64,000 nucleotides of DNA. It comes from Temperatibacter marinus. GTDB lineage: Bacteria > Pseudomonadota > Alphaproteobacteria > Sphingomonadales > Kordiimonadaceae. Both the position numbers and the translations under genes were made by a program. This document shows positions 43,996-53,900 of this stretch, in pieces. The stretch is from assembly GCF_031598375.1 (NCBI RefSeq), contig NZ_CP123872.1:1841001-1905000 (forward strand). The letters run 5' to 3'. How positions within the stretch are numbered: position 1 is the stretch's first letter; each line of letters opens with the position of its first letter. The notes under the pieces are model-generated. The model was not told the DNA's origin and ran no database searches. It saw only the letters and a program-made list of their open reading frames with translations.

Positions 43996-44670
43996 GTGAA
44001 GGATGACATGAACAAGTTGGTGATCTTTGATTGTGACGGCACCCTCGTTGACAGTCAGCATATGATTGTCTCAACCATGCATGATACATTCAGTGAGCTT
44101 AAAGTTTCTCGTGTCAGTGATCTGGCTGTGCGACGCATTATTGGGCTCTCTCTCGAAGAAGCTATCAGTGAATTGCAGCCTAGTTTTTCTCAGCAAGATG
44201 TGAAGGATGCGACCGCCCTCTATAAAAACCGCTTCTATGAAAAACGCCAAGCTGAGGGCTTTAAACCAGATCCCCTCTTTCCAGGGTGTAGAGAAGCCAT
44301 GGAAGAGCTCAGCAACCGTGGGTATTTGCTTGCTGTAGCAACAGGAAATAGCCATCGCGGTATGCAACGAGTTATCGAACAACACGCTCTCAACGACTTT
44401 TTTGTCAGTGTTCAGACGGCAGACTTTCATCCCAGTAAGCCCCACCCTTCAATGATTAATACTGCCCTGAGTGATGCAGGATCACATAAAGATTTAGCGG
44501 TGATGATCGGGGATACTAAATTTGATACAATAATGGCAAGCAATGCTGGCTCGCAGTCTATAGGTGTTGCTTGGGGGTATCACGGCGGACAGGAATTGCT
44601 GGACACTGGAGCTAAACATCTTATTGAAGAGTATCATGAGCTGCCAGACCTAGTCGATAGGATGCTATAA
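43996..44670 (+). CDS. HAD-family phosphatase, phosphoglycolate phosphatase-like
   Basis: A 224-residue HAD hydrolase. Motif I is FDCDGTLVD (Asp12 and Asp14), motif II VATGNSHRG, motif III K in HPSKPHPSM and motif IV MIGDTKFD. A helical cap sits at about 20-85. Two starts are possible: GTG at 43996 with AAGGAG 8 bases upstream, or ATG at 44008 with AAGGA 4 bases upstream. I keep the GTG. The natural substrate is unknown; phosphoglycolate is the nearest guess. The next gene begins directly after its stop. Confidence 0.82.
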   Translation: MKDDMNKLVIFDCDGTLVDSQHMIVSTMHDTFSELKVSRVSDLAVRRIIGLSLEEAISELQPSFSQQDVKDATALYKNRFYEKRQAEGFKPDPLFPGCREAMEELSNRGYLLAVATGNSHRGMQRVIEQHALNDFFVSVQTADFHPSKPHPSMINTALSDAGSHKDLAVMIGDTKFDTIMASNAGSQSIGVAWGYHGGQELLDTGAKHLIEEYHELPDLVDRML

Positions 44671-45108
44671 ATGACACAGAATTCTAAGGAAGATTTTAAA
44701 CGTGAGCTTTACAAACCAAGACCGATATTTCTTGTCTTCTCATTGATGTTTATCATTTTAGCAATCCTTGTTTATGCCTATGATGATGTAATTCTTGGGG
44801 AAAGTGGAGGAGACGTTACGATGACGTATGTTCTCTCTCTGCTGGTTTGTGTTCTTCTGTCAGGGGCCATGCTCATGTGCTACCGCAATCCTAAACTGGG
44901 GAATAAAATTCTAGGGTATGATGCTCTTGATGATGCGAAGGTAGAACAAAAGGGGCCATCAGTTTTCTCAACTGGATTTAAATTTGAATCAGGCGCAGAC
45001 GAAAAACGTATGGGCACCCAGAGAAAAAATAGTCGCGCAACCAGACGCAAATACGCAAAGATGACCCGCGAGATGCAAAAGAAAACTGTAGAAAGTAAAG
45101 AGTTGTAA
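44671..45108 (+). CDS. Small membrane protein with two helices, unknown function
   Basis: A 145-residue protein with two membrane helices (about 18-37 and 51-72) and a basic cytoplasmic C-terminus (QRKNSRATRRKYAKMTREMQKK). I do not know its family. Its stop overlaps the ATG of the ATP12 gene by one base, so it is coupled to that chaperone, which handles assembly of the F1 ATP synthase. A role near ATP synthase assembly is a context guess only. Confidence 0.6.
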   Translation: MTQNSKEDFKRELYKPRPIFLVFSLMFIILAILVYAYDDVILGESGGDVTMTYVLSLLVCVLLSGAMLMCYRNPKLGNKILGYDALDDAKVEQKGPSVFSTGFKFESGADEKRMGTQRKNSRATRRKYAKMTREMQKKTVESKEL

Positions 45109-45797
45109 TGAAACGCTTCTATAAATCAGTTGCTGTGATTGAAAAAGAGAGTGGGTATTCGATTACCCTTGATCAGCGAAACTTGAAAACGCCCCTGAAG
45201 GCTAGTCTTGTGATGCCCACAAGGGCTCTGGCTGCTGCTGTAGCTGAAGAATGGGAAGCTCAGGAAGAGATCATCAATACTGAAGCGATGCCCCTCACCA
45301 AGTTGGCCAATACTGCAATTGATCGTGTCAACAGCAGGCGAGAAGATATCATTGATGAACTCTCTGCTTATTCTGGGACAGATCTTATTTGTTACTATGC
45401 TGAATACCCTGAAATGCTTGTTGAGCGCCAGAAGGATGCTTGGTCTCCCTATCATGGTTGGTTGCAAGAAACATATGGGGTCACCCTCAAAACCACGAGC
45501 GGCATAATTCATGTGACACAAGAGGCAGATGTTTTGTCTCGTCTAAAAGATGAGATGAAGACAATTGATAGTTTTCGCTTAACAGCCTTACATGGCTTTA
45601 CCACTGGTCTTGGGTCATTCACCATGGGCCTGTCGATGATTAAAAATTCAGTCCCTCTGGATACTATTTGGCCTGCAGCTCTTGTGGATGAGCTTTTTCA
45701 AGAAGAGGAGTGGGGTGCTGATGAGGAAGCGGTAGAAACAAGAAAAAACCTGTATTTTGATATGCAATCAACAGAAAAATATTTAACGTATCTATAG
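45108..45797 (+). CDS. ATP12-family ATP synthase F1 assembly chaperone
   Basis: A 229-residue ATP12 protein, with typical features MKRFYKSVAVIEKESGYSITLDQRNLKTPLK at the start, AVAEEWEAQEE, and LTKLANTAIDR. In mitochondria and alphaproteobacteria this chaperone binds the alpha subunit of the F1 ATPase. It is the last gene of the operon starting at degP, and an intrinsic terminator follows. Confidence 0.9.
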   Translation: MKRFYKSVAVIEKESGYSITLDQRNLKTPLKASLVMPTRALAAAVAEEWEAQEEIINTEAMPLTKLANTAIDRVNSRREDIIDELSAYSGTDLICYYAEYPEMLVERQKDAWSPYHGWLQETYGVTLKTTSGIIHVTQEADVLSRLKDEMKTIDSFRLTALHGFTTGLGSFTMGLSMIKNSVPLDTIWPAALVDELFQEEEWGADEEAVETRKNLYFDMQSTEKYLTYL

Positions 45798-45823
45798 TTT
45801 TTTAGAAACATAGCTTAGAATTA

Positions 45824-45858
45824 ATCATCGAAAAAACTGTTTTTTCTATGATTTTTTT
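45824..45858 (+). terminator. Intrinsic terminator after the ATP12 operon
   Basis: ATCAT and GAAAAAA pair with TTTTTTC and ATGAT (45824-45852), followed by a run of Ts to 45858. It lies 26 bases beyond the ATP12 stop and separates that operon from the carboxylase genes. Confidence 0.7.
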
Positions 45859-45943
45859 ATAGAAAATAGAAAATAACACATTAAGTTTGCCTCAGAGTAT
45901 ATTCTGACAGTCGACATTTATTTGAGAAAGGTCCCCTCTGCAA

Positions 45944-47476
45944 ATGAAAGAAATCCTTGAAAGGCTAGAAGCGAAGCGTGAAGAAGCGCGTTTAGGCGGT
46001 GGCCAAAAACGTATCGATGCACAGCATGCACGCGGAAAATTGACGGCACGCGAGCGCATCGAATTGCTAGTTGATGAAGGCAGCTTTGAAGAATTCGATA
46101 TGTTTAAAGATCATCGCTGTACTGATTTTGGCATGGAAAAGACTAAATTTGCTGGTGACGGTGTCGTGATAGGTGCAGGGACCGTGAACGGTCGCCCGAT
46201 CTATGTCTATTCTCAAGACTTTACAGTATTTGGGGGGTCTTTATCTGAAACTCATGCCGAAAAAATCCTCAAGATTATGGATATGGCTATGAAAGCAGGC
46301 GCACCTTGTATCGGCATTAATGATAGTGGGGGAGCGCGTATTCAAGAAGGTGTTGCGGCTCTTGGCGGTTATGCTGATGTCTTCCAACAGAATGTTTTAG
46401 CGTCAGGTGTTATTCCTCAGATTTCAATGGTAATGGGCCCTTGCGCTGGAGGCGCAGTCTATAGCCCTGCTATTACTGATTTTATATTCATGGTCAAAGA
46501 CACGTCCTATATGTTTGTTACAGGGCCTGATGTTGTAAAAACTGTGACCAATGAAGTTGTCACTCAAGAAGAACTTGGGGGAGCTAAGACTCATACGACC
46601 AAATCAGGTGTGGCAGATAAAGCGTTTGAAAATGATGTACAAGCACTGGAGCAATTAAGACGATTGATTGACTTCTTACCGCTTAACAATAGATCTGGTG
46701 TGCCTGAAAGGCCAACATTTGATAAGCCGGACAGGGAAGAAATATCGCTCGACAATGTTATTCCCTCAAACCCTAACAAACCCTATGATATGCACGAGGT
46801 TATCAGTAAAGTGGTTGATGAGGGTGATTTCTTTGAAATTATGCCAGATCATGCAGCAAACATCCTAGTCGGATTTGCCCGAATGGATGGCAAGACAGTA
46901 GGCCTTGTCGCAAATCAACCAATGGTTCTGGCTGGATGCTTGGATATTGATAGCAGTAAAAAAGCAGCGCGGTTCGTCCGTTTCTGTGATGCCTTTAGCA
47001 TTCCAATTGTCACATTTGTTGATGTCCCTGGTTTCTTACCTGGAACAGCTCAGGAATATGGTGGGATCATTAAACATGGTGCGAAGCTTCTTTATGCCTA
47101 TGCAGAAGCAACTGTTCCAAAAATCACTGTCATTACCCGCAAAGCTTACGGCGGGGCCTATGACGTGATGGCTTCAAAACACCTTAGAGGGGATTTGAAC
47201 TATGCGTGGCCTACAGCTGAAATCGCTGTAATGGGATCTAAAGGGGCTGTGGAAATTTTATACCGCAATGAGCGAGATGATCCCGAAAAAATCTCTGAGC
47301 GCACGAAAGAATATGAAGATCTCTTTGCAAATCCATTTGTCGCAGCCCAGCGTGGCTATCTGGATGATGTGATTATGCCTCACGGCACGCGTCGACGTTT
47401 GATCCACGGCCTAAGGCGTTTAGAGAATAAGCAGCTGGAAAATCCGTGGCGCAAGCATGGTAACATCCCACTGTAA
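45944..47476 (+). CDS. pccB: Propionyl/acyl-CoA carboxylase beta subunit (carboxyltransferase)
   Basis: A 510-residue carboxyltransferase of the PccB type. Family features include [22 protein letters not shown] near 20-41, GGARIQEGV and [24 protein letters not shown], and the second-half motif [15 protein letters not shown]. With the alpha subunit it carboxylates propionyl-CoA to methylmalonyl-CoA. The pair serves breakdown of propionate and odd-chain or branched compounds. A small membrane protein gene follows 16 bases later, then the alpha gene, all in one operon. Confidence 0.9.
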   Translation: MKEILERLEAKREEARLGGGQKRIDAQHARGKLTARERIELLVDEGSFEEFDMFKDHRCTDFGMEKTKFAGDGVVIGAGTVNGRPIYVYSQDFTVFGGSLSETHAEKILKIMDMAMKAGAPCIGINDSGGARIQEGVAALGGYADVFQQNVLASGVIPQISMVMGPCAGGAVYSPAITDFIFMVKDTSYMFVTGPDVVKTVTNEVVTQEELGGAKTHTTKSGVADKAFENDVQALEQLRRLIDFLPLNNRSGVPERPTFDKPDREEISLDNVIPSNPNKPYDMHEVISKVVDEGDFFEIMPDHAANILVGFARMDGKTVGLVANQPMVLAGCLDIDSSKKAARFVRFCDAFSIPIVTFVDVPGFLPGTAQEYGGIIKHGAKLLYAYAEATVPKITVITRKAYGGAYDVMASKHLRGDLNYAWPTAEIAVMGSKGAVEILYRNERDDPEKISERTKEYEDLFANPFVAAQRGYLDDVIMPHGTRRRLIHGLRRLENKQLENPWRKHGNIPL

Positions 47477-47492
47477 TTTGAAGGAATGATTG

Positions 47493-47741
47493 ATGGCTAG
47501 ACCGTTACCCAAAGATGTTGAATCTCAAATTAAAGGAGCAGCTCAAAGATCTGAGTCTTTGTCTTTTTTAATTGTAGGATTGATCTTGGGATCTGCTTTT
47601 GGCTTTGGTCTTGCCGCAGCAATCTTTTCAGATGATCACCAAGAAATTTCATTTCTTCTTGGCTTCGGTGTCGTTGGTATACTCTGGTGGATGTCCACAA
47701 GAGCGACACGAAAGTCCCAGGAAGAGCAAATCGAAAAATAA
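47493..47741 (+). CDS. Small two-helix membrane protein in the carboxylase operon
   Basis: An 82-residue protein starting at ATG 47493, with GAAGGA 7 bases upstream. Two hydrophobic helices are at about 25-46 and 52-67; the rest is charged (start MARPLPKDVESQIKGAAQR, end TRATRKSQEEQIEK). The fold resembles AtpI-like or DUF-type small membrane proteins, but I cannot assign it. It lies between the beta and alpha carboxylase genes with 16 and 15-base gaps. A membrane anchor or assembly helper for the carboxylase is a context guess. Confidence 0.65.
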   Translation: MARPLPKDVESQIKGAAQRSESLSFLIVGLILGSAFGFGLAAAIFSDDHQEISFLLGFGVVGILWWMSTRATRKSQEEQIEK

Positions 47742-47756
47742 GAAAGAGGGTCCCTC

Positions 47757-49742
47757 ATGTTTAAAAAGATCCTAATTGCCAACCGCGGTGAAATTGCCTG
47801 CCGTGTTATGAAAACAGCAAAAAAGATGGGCATTCAAACAGTAGCAGTCTACTCAGATGCAGATGCGGATGCACTTCATGTGCAGATGGCAGATGAAGCT
47901 GTCCATATTGGACCTGCGGCTGCAGCCGAAAGCTACTTAATTCCTGAGAAAATCCTTGAGGCTGCAAAGGCAACCGGTGCAGAAGCAATTCATCCTGGCT
48001 ATGGATTTTTGAGCGAACGCGCCTCTTTCGTTGAAGCGGTTCAAGCTGCAGGCCTTTCTTTCATTGGCCCTGATCCTTATGCAATTACATCCATGGGCGA
48101 CAAAATCACATCCAAAGAATTGGCGGCAAAAGCGGGCGTCTCTACAGTGCCTGGCCATATGGATATTATTCAAGATGCCGAGGAAGCTATGAAAATTTCT
48201 AAGGAAATTGGATATCCTGTTATGCTGAAGGCTTCTGCTGGTGGTGGCGGAAAAGGCATGCGCATTGCCTGGAATGATGAGGAGGCTGCTGAAGGCTATA
48301 TTTCTGCTCAAAATGAAGCACGTTCTAGCTTTGGTGACGATCGTGTCTTTATTGAGAAATTTATTGAAGAACCACGGCATATTGAAATTCAGGTCCTTGG
48401 TGATAAGCATGGCAATGTCATTTATCTGGGCGAGAGAGAATGTTCAATTCAGCGCCGCCACCAAAAAGTAGTTGAAGAGGCCCCGTCCCCATTCTTGGAC
48501 GAAAAAACACGCAAAGCGATGGGAGAAGAGTCTATTGCCCTCGCCAAGGCCGTTGATTATTGCAGTGCTGGAACGGTGGAATTCATTGTTGATAAGAACA
48601 GAAATTTCTATTTTTTAGAAATGAATACGCGGTTGCAGGTGGAGCATCCTGTGACGGAATTTATCACTGGTGTCGACCTTGTAGAGCAAATGTTGCGCGT
48701 GGCGAATGGCGAAAAGTTGAGCATGACACAAGAGGATGTCAAGTTGACGGGCTGGGCTGTTGAAAATCGTGTTTATGCAGAAGACCCGATTAGAGGTTTC
48801 TTACCCTCAATTGGGCGTTTAACAAAATATAAGGCCCCAAAAGAAACAGAGTCTGTTCGGGTTGATACAGGCGTTTATGAAGGCGCTGAAATTTCAATGT
48901 ATTATGATCCGATGATCGCCAAACTGGTGACCTATGGGCATACCCGCAAGGAAGCCATTGACCTTCAACGTCAAGCTCTAGACCAATATTACATTCGCGG
49001 CATTAGTCACAATATGACGTTCTTGTCTGCACTGATGGCTCATCCAAGGTTTCAGAGTGGCAACATGACCACAAACTTTATTGCTGAAGAATACCCGGAC
49101 GGTTTTGAAGGGGGCGCTTTAAGGTCAAATGTGAAAACTGCCATGATTGCTGCTGCGATGTTGATCCACGGAGTTTATAAATCAAGAGAAACACAGATTA
49201 AAGGCCAGGTGGAAGTTCGTGATGGCCCACAAGCCTATCGTTGGACAATTTCATTAGGTGAAGAGCAGAGCAAAGTGAGCATTATCCAGAATGATGATGG
49301 GATTTTTGTCGCTATCGATGATCGTAAAGTTACGATTGAGACAGATTGGGTGCCTGGCCAAGAAGTGATTGAGATTGTCGTGAATGGGGCAACTTATTTT
49401 ATGGAAGTTGATATCACAGAAGCGGGCTATCTGCTAACCTCAGACGGTGTGAGCCAGCTTATACAAGTTCAAAGTCCCCGTGCAGCGGAGCTGACACATC
49501 ATATGCCTGAAGTTATTGAAGCCGATATGAGCAAATACCTTCTTTGTCCGATGCCCGGCTTGATTATCTCTATTGATGTTGCAGAAGGGGAAGACGTGAA
49601 AGCTGGTCAGGCTTTGGCTGTTGTCGAGGCAATGAAAATGGAAAATATTCTGCGGGCTGAGAAGGATGCAACTGTAAAATCAATCAAAGCTGTTGCAGGG
49701 GATAGTTTGCAAGTTGATGAAGTTATTATTGAATTTGAGTAA
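47757..49742 (+). CDS. pccA: Propionyl/acyl-CoA carboxylase alpha subunit (biotin carboxylase and biotin carrier)
   Basis: A 661-residue biotin-dependent enzyme. Biotin carboxylase features include ILIANRGEIACRVMKTAKKMG near the start, the ATP-grasp GGGGKGMRIAW and MNTRLQVEHPVTE. The biotin carrier domain is at about 590-661, with the biotin lysine K627 in VEAMKMEN. It makes carboxybiotin from bicarbonate and ATP for the beta subunit. Acylphosphatase lies 95 bases downstream, perhaps in the same transcript. Confidence 0.9.
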   Translation: MFKKILIANRGEIACRVMKTAKKMGIQTVAVYSDADADALHVQMADEAVHIGPAAAAESYLIPEKILEAAKATGAEAIHPGYGFLSERASFVEAVQAAGLSFIGPDPYAITSMGDKITSKELAAKAGVSTVPGHMDIIQDAEEAMKISKEIGYPVMLKASAGGGGKGMRIAWNDEEAAEGYISAQNEARSSFGDDRVFIEKFIEEPRHIEIQVLGDKHGNVIYLGERECSIQRRHQKVVEEAPSPFLDEKTRKAMGEESIALAKAVDYCSAGTVEFIVDKNRNFYFLEMNTRLQVEHPVTEFITGVDLVEQMLRVANGEKLSMTQEDVKLTGWAVENRVYAEDPIRGFLPSIGRLTKYKAPKETESVRVDTGVYEGAEISMYYDPMIAKLVTYGHTRKEAIDLQRQALDQYYIRGISHNMTFLSALMAHPRFQSGNMTTNFIAEEYPDGFEGGALRSNVKTAMIAAAMLIHGVYKSRETQIKGQVEVRDGPQAYRWTISLGEEQSKVSIIQNDDGIFVAIDDRKVTIETDWVPGQEVIEIVVNGATYFMEVDITEAGYLLTSDGVSQLIQVQSPRAAELTHHMPEVIEADMSKYLLCPMPGLIISIDVAEGEDVKAGQALAVVEAMKMENILRAEKDATVKSIKAVAGDSLQVDEVIIEFE

Positions 49743-49837
49743 TTGGCTTGATTGACCTTTAAGACTTTATTAGCCTTCTTTATGATATGAGTGATTAACC
49801 GATCACAAGAGGCTATTAAGGTTGGAAGGGATAACCT

Positions 49838-50116
49838 ATGAATAAATCAGTAAGAGTATGGATCTCTGGCAAAGTCCAGGGTGTTGGATACCGTGAATGG
49901 GCTAAAAAAGAGGCGGACAAATTGGGTCTCCATGGCTGGGTCAGAAATAGAAAGAGCGGCATGATCGAAAGCCTGCTTTATGGTCGCAGCCTTGATGTTG
50001 ATACCCTTCTTGAATTGTATGAAGAGGGTCCCGAAGAAGCGGAAGTCACTGAAGTGGACGTGGACGAAGCTAAAGGTATGTGCCCAGCCTATTTTGAGAT
50101 TAAACCTGAAGTCTAA
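49838..50116 (+). CDS. acyP: Acylphosphatase
   Basis: A 92-residue acylphosphatase. The catalytic residues by family match are R19 (GKVQGVGYRE) and N37 (GWVRNRKSG). It hydrolyses acyl phosphates such as acetyl phosphate or carbamoyl phosphate. It follows the carboxylase operon and ends at an intrinsic terminator that overlaps the end of the convergent lipoprotein gene. Confidence 0.9.
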   Translation: MNKSVRVWISGKVQGVGYREWAKKEADKLGLHGWVRNRKSGMIESLLYGRSLDVDTLLELYEEGPEEAEVTEVDVDEAKGMCPAYFEIKPEV

Positions 50117-50142
50117 CAAGAAAGACGGGGAATAGATTTATT

Positions 50143-50167
50143 AAGACGGTTTATTTACCGTCTTTTT
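50143..50167 (+). terminator. Intrinsic terminator of acyP, inside the convergent gene end
   Basis: AAGACGGT (50143-50150), loop TTATTT, ACCGTCTT (50157-50164), then TTT. The right arm and loop form the last codons and stop of the 50151-50360 minus-strand gene, so one stretch serves both functions. Confidence 0.7.
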
Positions 50168-50360
50168 CTAATTCTGGGGCTTTCAACTGCTGGCCTGAAA
50201 GATTCTCACCATTCTGGTCGCCGCGTAAGTCTTTTGGTAAGGATTTTAGCTGTATTTGGGTTTCAGGGCCCAACACTTTATCAAAGACAATATCATCTCC
50301 GCGGCCACCACAGGCTGTGAGAGCGAAAAAGGCAGAGCTGATAAGAAGTAGTTTTTTCAT
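50151..50360 (-). CDS. Small lipoprotein of unknown function
   Basis: A 69-residue lipoprotein: signal MKKLLLISSAFFALTAC with the lipid Cys at 17 and GGRGDD after it. The mature part (52 residues) has no recognised domain and is rich in charged and polar residues (PKDLRGDQNGENLSGQQLKAPELEKD). A lipobox and a normal signal peptide support that it is a real gene. It is divergent from rnpB by about 100 bases. Its stop codon is inside the acyP terminator. Confidence 0.65.
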   Translation of the reverse strand: MKKLLLISSAFFALTACGGRGDDIVFDKVLGPETQIQLKSLPKDLRGDQNGENLSGQQLKAPELEKDGK

Positions 50361-50426
50361 CTTTGATATCCTTCGTAATTGATGGGCTGAACCTGCCGTA
50401 TAAATAGGGCGAAATCAAGATAAATC

Positions 50427-50455
50427 TTGACCTATCCATAGGAAAAGAGTCATAG
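50427..50455 (+). promoter_or_regulatory. Promoter of rnpB
   Basis: TTGACC (50427-50432), 17 bases, TCATAG (50450-50455). A start about 7 bases later falls on the base of the RNase P RNA P1 helix at 50463. Confidence 0.5.
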
Positions 50456-50462
50456 AGAGCAT

Positions 50463-50840
50463 GCAGATGGCTGGATGACTGCCGCCGTGTTAAAGCGGGG
50501 AAGGAAAGTCCGGGCTCCACACAGACAGGGTGCTGGTTAATGGCCAGCGAGGGCGACCTTAGGGAAAGTGCCACAGAAAGGATACCGCCGGTATACGTAT
50601 CGGTAAGGCTGAAAGGGTGCGGTAAGAGCGCACCGGGCTTCTGGCAACAGCGGCCGCATGGTAAACCCCACCCGGAGCAAAGCCAATAGGAACGACGCAG
50701 ACTTTGATCTGCTGGTGAGTTTGTGCACTATAGTTCGGGTGGCTGCTTGAGCGTGCTGGTAACAGTCCGCCTAGAGGAATGGTCATCGAAGGTTGGGATT
50801 GGCCCGACTGGAACAGAACCCGGCTTATAGGCCATCTGCC
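50463..50840 (+). ncRNA. rnpB: RNase P RNA (type A)
   Basis: GCAGATGGC at 50463-50471 pairs with GCCATCTGC at 50831-50839 to form P1. Conserved blocks are present: GAGGAAAGTCCGGGCTCCAC-like (GGGAAGGAAAGTCCGGGCTC), GGGTGCTGG, the CAGAAAGGAT region, GGTAAACCCCACC, and the 3' AGAACCCGGCTTA. The RNA trims 5' leaders of tRNA precursors with protein RnpA. A CTTTTTCTTTTTTA run follows P1, ending transcription. Open frames on the minus strand across it are chance. Confidence 0.95.
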
Positions 50841-50858
50841 CTTTTTCTTTTTTATACT

Positions 50859-50897
50859 CAAAAAAAAGCCCCCAGCAAAAGCGAGGGGCTTCAATTT
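50859..50897. terminator. Bidirectional intrinsic terminator between rnpB and the TonB receptor gene
   Basis: AAGCCCC (50866-50872), loop, GGGGCTT (50885-50891). On the minus strand it is followed by a run of Ts (50861-50867), which ends the TonB receptor transcript; on the plus strand it is followed by CAATTTTTT. Confidence 0.75.
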
Positions 50898-50914
50898 TTT
50901 AAAGTGTCACAAGC

Positions 50915-53900
50915 TTAGAACTTGTAACGAACACCAAAGCGAATTTCCCAAAGTGATGGGCCAGAGCGACGGCTCTGTGGATCGCGGCGTACAAACTCAT
51001 TAAAGTTATATACGTTATTTGTTGTATCGATACGAGCATCCACAATTGAAGTGTTACCGAAGTACCCACCGTGATACTGAACACCCCAGTCATCATTCAA
51101 TAGGTTAGTAAAGTTTTCGATAACCATAAATGCAGAAAGCTTGTGGCCTTCAACAATTGTAGGAAGTTCTTGTTCGAACTTAAGATCAACCTTGCCCCAC
51201 CAACGCGATGTATTCACGTTACGTGGTAGGATTTGACCCGCATATTCCATCAGTCCTTGATTTTCTAGGAAAGCAAAGAATGTTGTTGTGTTGAAATCTG
51301 GTCCAAAATTAACCAGTGGATCGTTCACACCTGTTGGAACATAAAGAAGGCTTCCGCGGTCAACACCATCACCAAATTCGTCGAATGAGCCATTAAATGC
51401 TCCGCCGCCGTCAAGGAATGTGAAGCCATATGGACGGCCAGACTGAACACTTGCAAAGACTGTTAGGCGCGTTGTGTTGTCATCCCAAAAGTCCTTCGCC
51501 CAAGAGAATTTCCCTGTAAAGCGGTGTTTGATTTCCCAGTTTGATGTCGCAGCTGAAAGATTGTTACGATCAGAGGCTGTAACACCAGAGAAGTTAGAGA
51601 AGGCAACAGCACTTGTCATTGGGTTAGCATCTGTCGCGTCTGTGTAAGCATAGCCTAAAGACCAGTCGATACCATTGTCATGTGATTTTCTTAAGTAACC
51701 AGACAAGACATAATGACGACCGCTGTCTTCAGAGTTTGTCAAGATGTAGTCACTATTGAACCAACGGTTACATCCAAATGGGTTGCTTCCAACGTCCGCA
51801 GCACAATCCGCATCAGCACGGTTCACTGAGAAGTAAAGAGGGCGACCATCTGGGGCTGTTCCGATTTGCTCAAGAGTTGAATCGATGATTGTTGCAGCAT
51901 TGCGTGTCTTTGAATAAAGGAAATCAAAGCCGAAACGATAGTCATCACCAAACATGCCTGCATCAAAATCAATTGTTGTACCCAAAGCAAACTTGAGCTG
52001 TGTTGGAATTTTGAAATCAGGATCAATTGCGTTCACACCTGTGTTTGAAGAACCAGCTGCTACAAGGTCTTGTGCGCGTGCAGGAACGTCAGAGATAGGC
52101 AATCCACCATTTGCTGTAGGATCGTCAAACAATGTGAAGTTTGGATCATCGTCAAAATCGCGGAGCTGAATCTGAATGTTAGAAACACCATCGTTTGAAT
52201 AGTTGTTAGACAACCAAACGTTAGGGTTACCACCAGAGAATAGACCGATGCCACCATGAACACTCATACGATCAGTCGCGTCCCAGTTAAAGCCAATACG
52301 CGGCAAGAAGATACCTCGGCCATCAAAGTTAGCAGAGTTTGAGAATCCGTTACGGGCAACGAAGTTCGCATTTTCTCTTGGAATATCTGCATTATCATAC
52401 CAATCATACCGAACACCAGCAGTGATGTTTAGGTTTGAATCTGGAAGAGAGAACTCATCCTGAAGGTAGATTGTATTGATTGCATAACCCCAGTCAGCCG
52501 CAGCATCATTTGGGTTAAGAGTAGAAGCATTACCATAATAAACGCGTGACGGTGTACCATTTTCATAATCTTCTACGCTGTTGAAACGGTATTCACCATT
52601 TGAGTGCTGAAGGAAAAGGTTGAAAATGTCTGTGCTGAAACGCTCATAACCAAATGTGATGGCATGATCATCAAGCTGGTACGTTCCTGCGGCTTTGAAA
52701 TTCCATGTTGTATATGCAAGATCGTTAGACTGACGACTATCGTCACCTCCGACATAGACATAGGTACCACGTGACGTTTCGATGCGCGCTTCACCAACGT
52801 CAGAACCAATCAAAGAATTCTGGCGGTTGTCAAGGTCAGCATGAGAAAGACGGATGTCTGTAGAAAAATTATCTGTCCAATCAGAAACCAAATGACCCGT
52901 GTATGAAAGAAGCTTCGCGCCGCGCTCATAATAGTGATTAGAAAGCTCTAGCTCGTTGTCGTCGTTATCAGATTGTGAGATCGAGAAGCCGTCATTATAG
53001 TTGAAAGTGAATGAGAAACGATGCTGGTCATTGATGTTCCAGTCGATCTTCGCTAGGAATTTCTCGTCTGTGAAGGGAAGAGATGATGGCAATGAACCTG
53101 CATCAAAACCATAAAGATCACGAGAAGCTGTGACGATACGATCAAGCTGGCTTTGTGTAACACCTTGAACTTCACGAGCAGCGCCAGAGCCTTCAACACC
53201 ACGGTCAAAAAGTTGCGCGCCTTCTAGTTTTTCATAAGCAGCAAAGAAGAAAAGCTTGTCTTTAATGATTGGGCCACCAAAAGTTGCGCCGTAACGTTTC
53301 TCAGAATAGTCACCGTTATCAAACTGATCACCTTCGAGTGAGTTACCTCTGTAGCTATCTCCTGTGTAATCGAAGAAGGCAGAGCCTTTAAGAGTATTTG
53401 TTCCAGATTTTGTAACAGCGTTAACGTTACAAGATGTGAAAGAACCATACTCTACATTGAAAGGCGCCATTTCAACAGCAACCTGCTGGATACCACTAAA
53501 CGGGAAAGGGATACGCTCTGTTGGGTAGCCGTTTGAGTTCAACCCAAAGTTATCATTCAAGCCAACACCGTCAACTGTTAGTGAGTTAAAGCGTGGGTTT
53601 GCGCCCGCACACTGAATAGCGTCACTGTTTGACTCGTCAATATAAACGCGAGGGTCAAGACGGATAATGTCTTTAATATCGCGGTTAATTGCTGGTGCGC
53701 CTTCAAGATCACTAAGATCGAAGACTGAATTTGGCCCCTGTGCAACATTTGCAGCCGAAAGACGCTCTGCAGTAATAACGATTTCTTCCATGGAAACATC
53801 AGCATTGTTTGAAAGTGAGATGTTTGCGCTATATGTCGAACCAAGTTGAAGATAGATGTTCTCTACCTTTTCGATACGGCCGCTTTCAGAAACAACAGCG

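Noticed and set aside
50293-50894. Minus-strand frames across the RNase P RNA region
   Set aside because: The region is explained by rnpB with a pairing P1 helix and conserved core; the frames are chance.
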